From Sedimentisphaerales bacterium (GTDB lineage Bacteria; Planctomycetota; Phycisphaerae; Sedimentisphaerales; SG8-4), in the NCBI GenBank assembly GCA_016928975.1, contig JAFGJR010000183.1, forward strand, positions 1 through 25,533: a DNA stretch of 25,533 nt. The letters run 5' to 3'. The notes under the pieces were generated by a model, which worked only from the letters and a program-made list of their open reading frames with translations, had not been told where the DNA came from and made no database searches. Position numbers and translations under genes: made by a program. Every line of letters begins with the position of its first letter. Within the stretch, counting starts at the first letter, position 1. Shown here in pieces: positions 1 through 7,760 of this stretch.

Positions 1-3
1 CAT

Positions 4-53
4 GTAGCCCGGCCGCCCTCGGCTGGGGTCACCTCCGAGGGCGGGGGTGCTAC
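4..53. repeat. REP-like hairpin
   Basis: A perfect 10-bp inverted repeat (CCGCCCTCGG at 13-22, CCGAGGGCGG at 35-44) is enclosed by a second pair of arms, GTAGC at 4-8 and GCTAC at 49-53. The nested palindrome resembles repetitive extragenic palindromes. No T-run follows, so it is not an obvious terminator of a gene to the left. Confidence 0.5.
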
Positions 54-68
54 CTGGCGCCTCCAGCA

Positions 69-145
69 ATTGGCTTTGTTTTGCAGGATCGGTCCCCCTT
101 TCCACAATGCCGGGTTGTCTGGCAACCGATTGGCTTTGTTTCGCA
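69..145 (+). repeat. Direct repeat, 60-bp spacing
   Basis: The 17-bp unit ATTGGCTTTGTTTTGCA at 69-85 recurs at 129-145 with one difference. The copies are spaced exactly 60 bp apart. The sequence between them is not otherwise alike, so this is a pair of short repeats rather than a 60-bp tandem duplication. Confidence 0.5.
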
Positions 146-156
146 TGGCGGTCTTC

Positions 157-290
157 GTTTGGAGTTCCGCCTTCAGGCGGGTCTGAGAGTCTTCCGGCGT
201 AGCTGGCTTCTCGCCCGCTCCTCTGCCGCAACCTCGGAGTCTCAAGGGCTGGTCGGAGTGTCTGACCCGCCTGAAGGCGGAACTCCAAAC
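157..290. repeat. 27-bp perfect inverted repeat
   Basis: Positions 157-183 are the exact reverse complement of 264-290, leaving an 80-bp interior. Each arm also contains its own small hairpin (CCGCCT-TC-AGGCGG). The arrangement resembles a very small MITE-like unit, or two copies of a dispersed repeat inserted head to head. No target-site duplication is evident and the interior has no reading frame. Confidence 0.65.
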
Positions 291-716
291 CGATCTGACT
301 CACACCTTTAGAGCGGTCGCAGTAGCAGGGTGGCACTGCCCACCGTTGTGCAGGTCATGGAAGACCCCTCGTGGAGCTGTGATTCACGATTTCAGATTGA
401 TGGCTGACCGGCTCCGCGACCTGCGCGGCAAAAGAGGTGATCCTGTGGGACCTGTCCCGGCGACCGAGAGCGCCCTGGCCACCGCTCGTCGCACCCGGCG
501 ACGTTCCAACTATTGTAATTCGAGGCATAAGTTTGTCAATAAAATAACCTACATCTTCTGTTCTTTTCTATAACTCCCTGTCCCGCAAGGACTAAGGAAT
601 CATCAATTTTTCTTATGCTGCGTGAAGCATAGGTGGGGATTGTGCTGTCACTGGGTCCGTCGGCCGCTGGGGAGGACTGTTGTCGCGGGTCGGTTCGTGC
701 CATAGCCGCTCGTAGG

Positions 717-806
717 GTGGGTCCTTGACCCACGCGGTTACTCACCGCAGAGGTGCGCAAAGGGCCGCAGAGAAAATGCAACGTGTAAGGTGGGGCTTGC
801 CCCACC
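717..806. repeat. Two short hairpin repeats
   Basis: Two perfect short hairpins of the same style lie here: GTGGGTC-CTT-GACCCAC at 717-733 and GGTGGGG-CTTG-CCCCACC at 789-806. Both share a CTT-type loop and a G-rich left arm. They look like members of one REP family. Neither is followed by a T-run. Confidence 0.5.
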
Positions 807-984
807 GAGTCTTCTTGCTAGGCAGAAAAATGGAGAACGATGGGGTCTGTCCCCCCCAATTCCCCGTTTCCTCAGGACGTGACCCCGTTTCCTACTACTA
901 TTACTCAACTCTCCAAGCCCCCCCCTGAGACCGAGGACCGATTACTCTTGCCATGAGAGGCAACGAGGGGTCTAGTAATGGACT

Positions 985-1968
985 ATGAGTACGAGGAAAC
1001 CAACGAAGAGATGGCAGCCCCTCCGAACGGACACTCCGGCACCGGCGAAGGTGGACAGGGGGACGACAGAGAAGGCAGCCGCGTACGGAATTCCATTTGT
1101 CACGACAATTCTGGCCGCGGGACTTGGCATGCTTGCCAATCATATTCTCGGCTGTATCCTTGTGGGTGTCGCCCTCGCAGTGCCTTGGTTCTTCGTAACT
1201 CGGTCAGGATGGGCACCGTTCTTATCGACTAAGCGCTGTATGTATCCTGGTTATCTTGCCATTCTCGTGCTTTGTCTCGTTTTTGCTTTGTGCCTCCCAG
1301 ATGACAGACCGAACGATGTGGAGGATATCAACCAAGCGGGCCCCAAGCCTCCCTCTGTTACTGCGACCGCACAGGACAGTCCCGGCGCTATCCCGGTGGC
1401 CATTGGTCAGGTCAACGGGCCGGTAACGATAAACCCACCCGCCAAGACGGAGACTGACTGGCTTCTCACACCCGCAAATGAGCCTGATCCATTTGTAGTG
1501 CGAAAGGCGGTGCCGCCAGACGCCCTGAAAGTATTCCTTGGTAATAATGTCGGATGGATCAAGACAATGGGTCTTCACACAGTCTTGCGCCTTGGCCGGG
1601 CGGACATAATCTCTGTAGCCCGAACGCCGAAAGGGCTGTTTGTCTATGCGCACATCTGGCGAGAAGATGGGCGGGAACTCGCAACGATAGAGGCCAATCG
1701 AATCACATACAACGAGAACAACTACTATGTGAAATTGCCAGAGATGACTGATCGCCATGAACTTAAGGTGTTTGGCAAGGACGGCGCACTTATATGGACT
1801 GTACGATACATCAATGAGCAATCCATAGTGTGCCGCGGCACATTCTGCGCACCGAACTACCCTTCGCTCACTGTTACTGAGGACAAAGTCCAACTGGGTC
1901 CTCTCACTATATCGGGGAATAATGCGGCTGAAACGCTTCTCGCTGACGGAAGCGTGTTTTGGTTTTAG
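985..1968 (+). CDS. Membrane protein of unknown function
   Basis: A 327-residue protein I do not recognise. It has a basic, proline-rich N-terminus (residues 1-30), then hydrophobic segments at about 33-52, 54-72 and 88-105, which predict an inner-membrane anchor. A Pro/Thr-rich linker leads to a soluble domain from about residue 150, rich in beta-type sequence, with no visible catalytic motif. A stop codon lies just upstream in frame, so ATG 985 is the first possible ATG. The only purine-rich stretch (GAGGGG at 965-970) is rather far from it and lies better placed for an out-of-frame ATG at 978. Codon use is visibly less GC-biased than in the neighbours, which suggests recent acquisition. 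It stands alone among repeats with no operon partner. The gene is probably real; its role is open. Confidence 0.65.
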   Translation: MSTRKPTKRWQPLRTDTPAPAKVDRGTTEKAAAYGIPFVTTILAAGLGMLANHILGCILVGVALAVPWFFVTRSGWAPFLSTKRCMYPGYLAILVLCLVFALCLPDDRPNDVEDINQAGPKPPSVTATAQDSPGAIPVAIGQVNGPVTINPPAKTETDWLLTPANEPDPFVVRKAVPPDALKVFLGNNVGWIKTMGLHTVLRLGRADIISVARTPKGLFVYAHIWREDGRELATIEANRITYNENNYYVKLPEMTDRHELKVFGKDGALIWTVRYINEQSIVCRGTFCAPNYPSLTVTEDKVQLGPLTISGNNAAETLLADGSVFWF

Positions 1969-2003
1969 TTTCAGTATATCTGCCTCCAGAGAATCAGGGC
2001 CAT

Positions 2004-2078
2004 GGATGGGATATGGGGGGATATGGAGTCCACGGGGGATATGGAGTCACAGGGGGATATGGGGGATATCGAGTCACA
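2004..2078 (+). repeat. Purine-rich tandem repeat (GGGGATATGG units)
   Basis: About five copies of a GGGATATGG core occur in a row. Three are extended by AGTCAC-type tails, giving units of about 17 bp (for example GGGGGATATGGAGTCAC at 2034-2050). The plus strand is almost free of pyrimidine runs. The array starts 36 bp after the stop codon of the membrane protein. Open frames through it encode only low-complexity peptides and are not genes. Confidence 0.7.
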
Positions 2079-2422
2079 CCTACACATTTCACTTTCCGCA
2101 ACTATCCGGTCGTTTTCAGCCTCACCGCATCTATCCGGCCCACGAAGGGCCGCAACTCTTGTTCGTCGCACTTTTGCCAGGAGTGTTTCGCTGGGGACTA
2201 TTACGCCAAGCGCCTGCGCTGCGGGCAAGGGGAAAAGAGGGTTGTTGGTGGTTAGTTGCTGGTTGTTAGTTGGCAGGGCCTTTGAATCTGTGATGTACGA
2301 TTTGCGATTTACGATTGCGGCGGAGGAGGCTTGATTGCAGAGGGCCATAGCAGGCGGGGGCCTTTTGTGGCGAGGTTGTCTGTCGGGAGTCCCGCCTTGC
2401 GGCGTCACTACGAACGGGCGGG
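2079..2422. other. Intergenic repeat fragments between convergent genes
   Basis: No gene was seen between the tandem repeat and the end of the hydrolase gene. The stretch holds a GTTAGTTG-type low-complexity segment at about 2244-2272, an ACGATTT-GCGATTT-ACGATT segment at about 2297-2315, and a palindrome-rich segment at 2383-2416. The last 17 bp of that segment (2400-2416) recur exactly inside the BlaR1-like gene at 20505-20521. Confidence 0.5.
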
Positions 2423-3415
2423 TCAGATCCTTTCGCCCTTTTCGCGGGCCTCGTTGATTTGTTTGCGGCTGCGGTGCTGGTAGTCGCGGAGGGGCTCGAT
2501 GCTGTGCTCTTTCAGGATGTCGCGGGCCTTGACGCCGGGGGCGATCGAGCGGAAGAGCCACCAGGGGGCGAGGTCGTCCGGGCTGAGGTTTCGCTCGACG
2601 GCGATCTGGCCCTTGCGCTCTTCCAGCATGCGCTTGACCTTCTCCCGGTGGAAGTCGTGGTGCACGAACGTGCGGTCGAGGTCGAGGGTGGCGATGAACT
2701 GCTGCGGGCGGGGCTTCTGCACGTTCTCCATCGTCTTGCCGGTCATGTCGATGATGTTCCCGGCGCCGGCGGGGACGATGTAGTAGTGATGGAGGATGGC
2801 GTAGGCGTTGAGCGGGGAGCCGCCGCCGTAAGCGCTGGGCCAGAACACGACATCCGCGTTCAGCTCATCCGCCTGCTGCCAGAGCTCGGGGAAGTTCAGG
2901 TCGAAGCAGGTGAAAATGCCGATGCGGCCGAAGTCCGTGTCGAAGACCTTCACGCCCTCCGTGCTGAGGTGCAGTCCTTCGCCCCAGAAGACGAAGACCT
3001 TGCGATAGTAGCCTGCGACCTGTCCCTTGCGGTCGATCAGGACTGCGGTGTTGTACTGCTTGTCGGCGGCCTGCTCGCGGATCGGGCAGACCACGTACAT
3101 GTTGTATCGTCTCGCCAACTGGGCCACCGCGTCTGTCGTGGGTCCGGGGATCGGCTCGGCCTGCGTTCCGCTGAACTCCTCCGGCAGCAGGGCGATATCC
3201 ACGCCGTTCTGGCCGGCTGTATCCAGATGCTCGATGGCCAGGTTGAGCTTCTCCTCGTGCGGGCCGCCGAAGCCGATGCAAATGGCGGCCACCTTGACCT
3301 GCCGGCCCGGCAGCCTGGCCCGGTCAAGCTGCGGCACGTCCGCTCGCACGGACATCGATGACATCGTCAGCAGTCCCGCCACGATGCCAATGGATACCTT
3401 CCTCGTGCGCTTCAT
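2423..3415 (-). CDS. Secreted carbon-nitrogen hydrolase (nitrilase superfamily)
   Basis: This 330-residue protein hydrolyses a non-peptide C-N bond (amide, nitrile or ureido group) if it behaves like its superfamily; the substrate is unknown. The catalytic triad is visible: Glu79 in LLPEE, Lys139 in YYRKV and Cys170 in FTCFDLNFPE, in the order and spacing typical of the family. An N-terminal signal peptide (KRTRK, then a hydrophobic core, cleavage near residue 25) predicts export, whereas most nitrilases are cytosolic. The start at 3415 is preferred over in-frame ATGs at 3439 and 3472 because GGAG lies 8 bp upstream and the signal peptide begins there. The gene diverges from the first Gfo/Idh/MocA gene across a 136-bp gap, so the two may share control. 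The Arg/Lys-rich C-terminus (about residue 285 onward) lies beyond the usual hydrolase fold. Confidence 0.88.
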   Translation of the reverse strand: MKRTRKVSIGIVAGLLTMSSMSVRADVPQLDRARLPGRQVKVAAICIGFGGPHEEKLNLAIEHLDTAGQNGVDIALLPEEFSGTQAEPIPGPTTDAVAQLARRYNMYVVCPIREQAADKQYNTAVLIDRKGQVAGYYRKVFVFWGEGLHLSTEGVKVFDTDFGRIGIFTCFDLNFPELWQQADELNADVVFWPSAYGGGSPLNAYAILHHYYIVPAGAGNIIDMTGKTMENVQKPRPQQFIATLDLDRTFVHHDFHREKVKRMLEERKGQIAVERNLSPDDLAPWWLFRSIAPGVKARDILKEHSIEPLRDYQHRSRKQINEAREKGERI

Positions 3416-3443
3416 CGTCGCCACTCCAAATTGCCTCATCACG

Positions 3444-3472
3444 TTGACAATGCACTCGTCACCGCATACCAT
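3444..3472 (+). promoter_or_regulatory. Predicted sigma-70-type promoter for the first Gfo/Idh/MocA gene
   Basis: TTGACA at 3444-3449, a perfect -35 match, is separated by 17 bp from TACCAT at 3467-3472, a 4/6 match to -10. Transcription would start near 3479, about 73 nt before the ATG at 3552. It lies in the gap between divergent genes. Confidence 0.5.
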
Positions 3473-3551
3473 TGACTCACGCTCTACAGGCTGAATTGTA
3501 AGGCGTCAATCGTAACTCGTAAATGGCAGATGCCAGTAGGAGAGAACCGCA

Positions 3552-4952
3552 ATGAGCGAAACCACGCAGAACCCCACGTCGCGTCGCGATTTCCTGAAGA
3601 CCACCGGCCGGATCGCGGCGGCCACGACTCTCGCGGCGGGGTTGACCCCGCGCATGTACGCCGGAGAGAACAATACGATCCAGTTGGCCCTGGTGGGCTG
3701 CGGCGGCCGCGGGTCCGGCGCCGCCGGGGACGCACTGTCCGTCAAGGCGGGCCCGATGAAGCTCGTGGCCATGGCCGATGTCTTCCAGAGTCGGCTCACC
3801 AACAGCTACAGGAACCTCAAGAACGACTTTGGCGACAAGGTGGACGTGCCGGACGGCCGCAAGTTCATCGGGTTCGACGCCTACAAGAAGGCGATGGATT
3901 GCCTCAGGCCGGGCGACATCGCGATCTTCGGCACCCCGCCGGCCTTCCGCTGGGTCCACTTCACCTACGCCATCGGGAAGAACCTCAACGTGTTCATGGA
4001 GAAACCGATCACCGTGGACGGTCCGACGAGCAGGCGGATGTTCAAGCTCGCGGAAGAGGCGTCGGCCAAGAACCTCAAGGCAGGCGTCGGACTGATGTCG
4101 CGTCATCATCGGCCGCTTCAGGAATTGGTCAAGCACATCCAGGACGGCGAGATCGGCGAGATCATCCTGCAGCGCGGCTACCGGATGCACGGCCCGGTCG
4201 GGTTCTTCGCCTCCCCGCCAAAGCCGCCGGGGATCAGCGAGCTGATGTACCAGGTCCAGCGCTTCCACAGCTTTATCTGGGCCAGCGGCGGCAACTACAG
4301 TGACTTCTACATTCATATCATCGATCATCTCGGCTGGATGAAGGGTTCCTGGCCGGTCAAGGCCCAGGCGCTGGGCGGCCGTCACTACCGCCAGAGTCCC
4401 GAAGGCGTCACGTACGTGGACCAGAACTTCGACACGTACGCGGTGGAATACACCTACGCCGACAGCACCAAATTCAACTTCGACGGGCGCTGCATGGACG
4501 GCTGCGAGGGCTTCTACGCCAGCTACCTCCACGGCAGCAAGGGCATGGCGGTGGCCTCCGGAGAGGGCGACTACGGGAACCCCCGAAGACCCACCGGAAC
4601 GTACCGGAGCCAGAATCCGAGCCGCGAGACCCGAATCTGGGAGGCGAAGCTGCCTCCGGACCAGCAGAGTCCGTATCAGAACGAGTGGAACGATCTGGTC
4701 GACGCCATTCGTGCCGACAAGCCGTACAATGAGGTCAAGCGCGGCGTCGAGGCCAGCCTCGTGACGAGCATGGGCCGCATGGCCGCCCATACCGGCCAGG
4801 AGATCACCTTCGAGCAAATGCTCAATTGTCCTCATGAGATGGCGCCCGGCCTGGACACGCTGACGGCGGATTCGCCTGCTCCGCTGGTGGCCGACGCCAA
4901 CGGCCGGTACCCCATTCCTCAGCCGGGGATCGTGAAGGATCGCGAGTACTGA
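3552..4952 (+). CDS. Tat-exported Gfo/Idh/MocA family oxidoreductase (paralog 1)
   Basis: A 466-residue NAD(P)-dependent dehydrogenase of the glucose-fructose oxidoreductase/inositol dehydrogenase family, expected to act on a sugar, polyol or glycoside in the periplasm. The Tat motif SRRDFLK (residues 10-16) precedes a hydrophobic stretch and a cleavage region ending MYAGEN. The nucleotide-binding loop GCGGRGSG lies at 49-56 and the family signature EKP at 150-152, followed by the substrate-binding alpha/beta domain. AGGAGAG lies 7 bp before ATG 3552. Its nearest relative in the window is the protein at 15776-17152, alike over the whole length. The coenzyme is probably bound before Tat export, as known for Zymomonas glucose-fructose oxidoreductase. 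The substrate cannot be inferred. It is probably transcribed alone, since a terminator-like structure follows. Confidence 0.93.
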   Translation: MSETTQNPTSRRDFLKTTGRIAAATTLAAGLTPRMYAGENNTIQLALVGCGGRGSGAAGDALSVKAGPMKLVAMADVFQSRLTNSYRNLKNDFGDKVDVPDGRKFIGFDAYKKAMDCLRPGDIAIFGTPPAFRWVHFTYAIGKNLNVFMEKPITVDGPTSRRMFKLAEEASAKNLKAGVGLMSRHHRPLQELVKHIQDGEIGEIILQRGYRMHGPVGFFASPPKPPGISELMYQVQRFHSFIWASGGNYSDFYIHIIDHLGWMKGSWPVKAQALGGRHYRQSPEGVTYVDQNFDTYAVEYTYADSTKFNFDGRCMDGCEGFYASYLHGSKGMAVASGEGDYGNPRRPTGTYRSQNPSRETRIWEAKLPPDQQSPYQNEWNDLVDAIRADKPYNEVKRGVEASLVTSMGRMAAHTGQEITFEQMLNCPHEMAPGLDTLTADSPAPLVADANGRYPIPQPGIVKDREY

Positions 4953-4990
4953 CGATTGCGGCCCTGGATCGGGGTCCAGAGTGACATGAG

Positions 4991-5065
4991 TGCGGAGTGC
5001 GGAGTGTGGAAGAGGCGTCACGAGTGACGCAGACTTCTGCTCCGCATTCCGCATTTCGTGTTTTT
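4991..5065 (+). terminator. Nested-hairpin terminator
   Basis: Outer 13-bp arms (4991-5003 and 5041-5053, one mismatch) enclose a 16-bp inner palindrome, GCGTCAC-GA-GTGACGC, at 5015-5030. A T-rich tract including TTTTT follows at 5054-5065. It lies 38 bp after the stop codon of the first Gfo/Idh/MocA gene, a plausible place to end that transcript. The outer arms also resemble a dispersed GTGCGGAGTGCGG-type repeat. Confidence 0.5.
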
Positions 5066-5145
5066 CACTTCGCACACCGGGGATTGTTACTTCGTATCAT
5101 CCACGTGCCTTATATAGGTGAAAGGTTCGATATAAGGACGTTGGG

Positions 5146-5217
5146 ATGGATGTCGTGCTCGTCATTCTGGAGGTTGGTCTTCTGCTGGCCGTCGCCCTGA
5201 CCTACGGCAGGAAGTAG
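5146..5217 (+). CDS. Possible 23-residue membrane peptide
   Basis: ATG at 5146 opens a 23-codon frame that is almost wholly hydrophobic after MD (one Glu at position 9) and ends in TYGRK. This is the pattern of a single-spanning small membrane protein with a positive inside end. No strong ribosome binding site is visible (AAGG at 5134-5137, GGG next to the ATG). It superficially recalls small transporter subunits such as KdpF, but no kdp genes are nearby and I see no motif match. It could be chance. Confidence 0.22.
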   Translation: MDVVLVILEVGLLLAVALTYGRK

Positions 5218-5349
5218 TCGATCCGCATTGTGGCCCGGAGCAGGGGGGGCGGTTTCACGGCCCGGCTCTGTTCCCACGTGTTCTGTTTCCCTCGCACGCT
5301 CAATTCACCATTTGGGCCTCCCAGGGGTCGTCGTATCCTCCCCTGCGCG

Positions 5350-5377
5350 TTGAGGAATGGATTCGATCCGGTACAAT
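5350..5377 (+). promoter_or_regulatory. Candidate promoter for the glycosidase-like gene
   Basis: TTGAGG at 5350-5355 and TACAAT at 5372-5377 (5/6 match to -10) are separated by 16 bp. The predicted transcript would begin near 5384, about 60 nt before the ATG at 5446. Only the sequence match supports it. Confidence 0.35.
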
Positions 5378-5445
5378 GCGGATAGAACAGCCGTCGATGG
5401 GCTGACGTGGACGAGTTCGATAGGGGCGTGACAAACGAGGTGAGT

Positions 5446-7608
5446 ATGGATCGAAGAGACTTCCTCAAGACCTCGGTGGCGGCGGGGGCTTACGCGATTC
5501 TGGCAGAGCCGGGCAGTGTCCTCGCTCAAGACTCCCAAGGGTGGTTCGACCGGCCGATGCGCTGGGCGCAACTGGTCCTCGTGGAGAACGATCCCGGCCG
5601 TTTCGATCCGGACTTCTGGCTGGACTACTTCAAGCGGGTTCACGCCGACGGTACGTGCCTCAGTGCGGGAGGCATCGTCGCCTATTATCCGACGCAGGTC
5701 CCACTGCACCACCGAAGCGCCTGGCTCGGCGAGTCCGACCCCTTCGGCTACCTCGTCCGGGGCTGCCGTCGGATGGGGATGGCGGTGATCGCGCGCACCG
5801 ATCCTCATGCGACGTGGGACAACGCCCAGCAGGCTCGTCCGGACTGGATCGCCGTCGATCCGGAGGGCAAACCGCGGCGTCACTGGGCGAACCCGGATAT
5901 GTGGGTGACGTGCGCGCTGGGCCCGTACAACTTCGAATTCATGACGAAGGTGCATGAAGAGATCATGAAGCTGTACGGCGTCGATGGGATCTTCTCCAAT
6001 CGCTGGGCCGGACACGGGACATGCTATTGCGAGCACTGTGCGAAGAGCTTCAAGGAATTCTGCGGGCTGGACCTGCCACGAACGGACAACCGTCGCGACC
6101 CGGTCTACCGCAAGTATGGCCAGTGGCGGATCGAGCGGCTCAAGGAGCTGTGGTTCCTCTGGGACCGGACCGTCCGCCAGGTCAACTCCGCCTCTCGATA
6201 CATCCCCAACGGTTTCCCGGACAATATCGTCACGGGCCAACTCGCCGACATCTTCTTCACCGATCATCAGGGTCGAAGCGGCATGATCCCGCCGTGGTCG
6301 AATGGCAAGCGGGCCAAGGAACTCCGCGCGACGATGGGCATGAAGCCGCTCGGCGGCATCTTCAGCGTCGGTCTGGAGGAGGCCTACCGCTGGAAGGACT
6401 CCGTACAAAGCGAGGCGGAGACGCGAATCTGGGTGGCCGACGGGATCGCCAACAACATGCGGCCGTGGTTTGCCAAGTTCTCCGGCGTGCTCTACGACCG
6501 GCGCTGGCTCAAGGTCGTCGAGGACATCTACCGGTGGCATCATCGCGCCGAACCCTATATGCGCAATACCGCATCGCTGGCTTGCGTGGGGATGGTGTAC
6601 TCCGAGCAGACGCAGCGCTATTACGGCGGCCGGCGGTGGCAGGAACGAAGCAGGGGCCACGAGGCGGGGATGTATCACGCCCTGATCGAGGCCCGCGTGC
6701 CGTTCGAGATGGTCAACGACCGGCTGCTGGACGAGGAACACCTCAAGCCCTTCACGCTGCTGGTCCTGCCGAACGTCGCTGCGCTATCCGATGCCCAATG
6801 CGAGCAACTGAGACAATACGTCGGGCGAGGAGGCAGCCTTGTCGCGACGTTCGAGACCTCGCTCTACGACGAGCAGGGCAGCCGCCGGCAGGATTTCGGC
6901 CTGGCGGACCTCTTCGGGGTCTCCTGCACGGATCGCGTCGAAGGCCCGATGAAGAACTCGTACCTGAGACTCAAGGCCGAGGGTCCATCCAGTCAGTTCC
7001 GCGGGGTGCTTGACGGCTTGGAGGATGCCGGCCGGATCATCAACGGCCTGTGGCGGCTGGACGTGGCGCCCACGCTTGACTTTCCGTCGCCAGTGACATT
7101 GATTCCCACCTATCCGGACCTGCCGATGGAGCACGTGTACCCGCGCGTACCCGAGACCGACACGCGCGAGCTGTACCTGCGGCAGATCGGCGCCGGCCGG
7201 ATCGCCTACTTCCCGTGGGACATCGACCGCACGTTCTGGGAGATCCTGAACGTCGATCATGGCCGGCTGTTGGGCAACGTGATCCGCTGGGCGATGAACG
7301 AGGAGCCGCCGGTCCAGGTGACGGGTCCAGGAATCCTGGATGTCACCGTCTGGCGACAGAAACGGTCGATAACGGTCCATCTGGTCAACCTGACCAACCC
7401 GATGATGATGAAAGGCCCGTTCCGGGAATTGGTCCCTGTCGGAGAGCAGAGGGTCCGTATCCGGATTCCCGAGAGCACAAGGGCGAAGAAGGTCCGCCTG
7501 CTCGTCGCCGACAAGACCCCAAGCTACAAGAACAGCAGGGCGGTCGTGACCGTCCGTGTCCCGTCCGTGCTCGACCACGAAGTCATCGCGGTGGACCTCC
7601 AGACCTGA
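5446..7608 (+). CDS. Tat-exported glycoside hydrolase-like protein (GH42/GHL6-like, beta-galactosidase trimerisation-type domain)
   Basis: A 720-residue protein with a minimal Tat signal (DRRDFLK at residues 2-8) and a cleavage region near residue 28. Residues about 37-370 read like the TIM-barrel part of putative glycosidases, including a CYCEHC cysteine cluster at 193-198 that is typical of this group. Residues about 376-590 look like the glutamine-amidotransferase-like beta-galactosidase trimerisation domain. The C-terminus (about 610-720) is beta-rich. It probably cleaves or binds a carbohydrate outside the cytoplasm; I cannot name the substrate or be certain of the catalytic acids. ATG 5446 is chosen over 5407 because GAGGTGAGT precedes it and the Tat motif follows at once. 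It probably forms a single-gene unit, ending before a repeat and a convergent operon. Confidence 0.78.
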   Translation: MDRRDFLKTSVAAGAYAILAEPGSVLAQDSQGWFDRPMRWAQLVLVENDPGRFDPDFWLDYFKRVHADGTCLSAGGIVAYYPTQVPLHHRSAWLGESDPFGYLVRGCRRMGMAVIARTDPHATWDNAQQARPDWIAVDPEGKPRRHWANPDMWVTCALGPYNFEFMTKVHEEIMKLYGVDGIFSNRWAGHGTCYCEHCAKSFKEFCGLDLPRTDNRRDPVYRKYGQWRIERLKELWFLWDRTVRQVNSASRYIPNGFPDNIVTGQLADIFFTDHQGRSGMIPPWSNGKRAKELRATMGMKPLGGIFSVGLEEAYRWKDSVQSEAETRIWVADGIANNMRPWFAKFSGVLYDRRWLKVVEDIYRWHHRAEPYMRNTASLACVGMVYSEQTQRYYGGRRWQERSRGHEAGMYHALIEARVPFEMVNDRLLDEEHLKPFTLLVLPNVAALSDAQCEQLRQYVGRGGSLVATFETSLYDEQGSRRQDFGLADLFGVSCTDRVEGPMKNSYLRLKAEGPSSQFRGVLDGLEDAGRIINGLWRLDVAPTLDFPSPVTLIPTYPDLPMEHVYPRVPETDTRELYLRQIGAGRIAYFPWDIDRTFWEILNVDHGRLLGNVIRWAMNEEPPVQVTGPGILDVTVWRQKRSITVHLVNLTNPMMMKGPFRELVPVGEQRVRIRIPESTRAKKVRLLVADKTPSYKNSRAVVTVRVPSVLDHEVIAVDLQT

Positions 7609-7653
7609 CACCAAGAACCTTCGACAGAACAATGAAGACCAGACAGCGCGTAT

Positions 7654-7724
7654 GTCATTCCCGCGAAGGCGGGAATCCAGTCGCGTACGGCAGGAACCTG
7701 GACCCCCGCCTGCGCGGGGGTGAC
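7654..7724. repeat. Hairpin-ended dispersed repeat (dRS3-like)
   Basis: Two 27-bp arms (7654-7680 and 7698-7724) are inverted repeats matching at 22 of 27 positions, and each arm is itself a hairpin (ATTCCCGC-GAAG-GCGGGAAT in the left arm). This GTCATTCCCGC...GCGGGAATCC style of element is widespread in bacterial genomes. It sits exactly between convergent genes and could act as a two-way terminator, although no long T-run flanks it. Confidence 0.65.
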
Positions 7725-7760
7725 ATGATCGGGCTTATTTGCATCGGGAGCTCGAAGGGC

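Larger units (their letters stand above)
1..984. other. Gene-free region packed with repeat fragments
   Basis: I see no credible gene in this stretch. The short open frames lack ribosome binding sites and recognisable protein sequence. It consists of hairpins and repeat fragments, listed separately, joined by an AT-rich island at about 505-620. Other fragments look like dispersed intergenic repeats: a CACCGCAGAGG-type piece near 747-775 and a GGGGTCTGTCCCC-type piece near 842-860. That these recur elsewhere in the genome is inference from similar repeats known in planctomycete genomes. Confidence 0.6.

Noticed and set aside
2004..2078. CRISPR array
   Set aside because: Units are only about 10-17 bp, directly abutting and without unique spacers. 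It is a simple tandem repeat.
3477..5075. Long minus-strand frame opposite the first Gfo/Idh/MocA gene
   Set aside because: It mirrors a well-supported gene in GC-rich DNA, has no recognisable protein family, and its sequence is typical of an antisense shadow.
5146..5217. KdpF potassium-transporter subunit
   Set aside because: Only length and hydrophobicity agree; no kdpA, kdpB or kdpC is nearby and no KdpF motif is seen.
5305..6741. 478-codon minus-strand frame opposite the glycosidase-like gene
   Set aside because: Antisense to a gene with a clear Tat signal and domain structure; no family features of its own.
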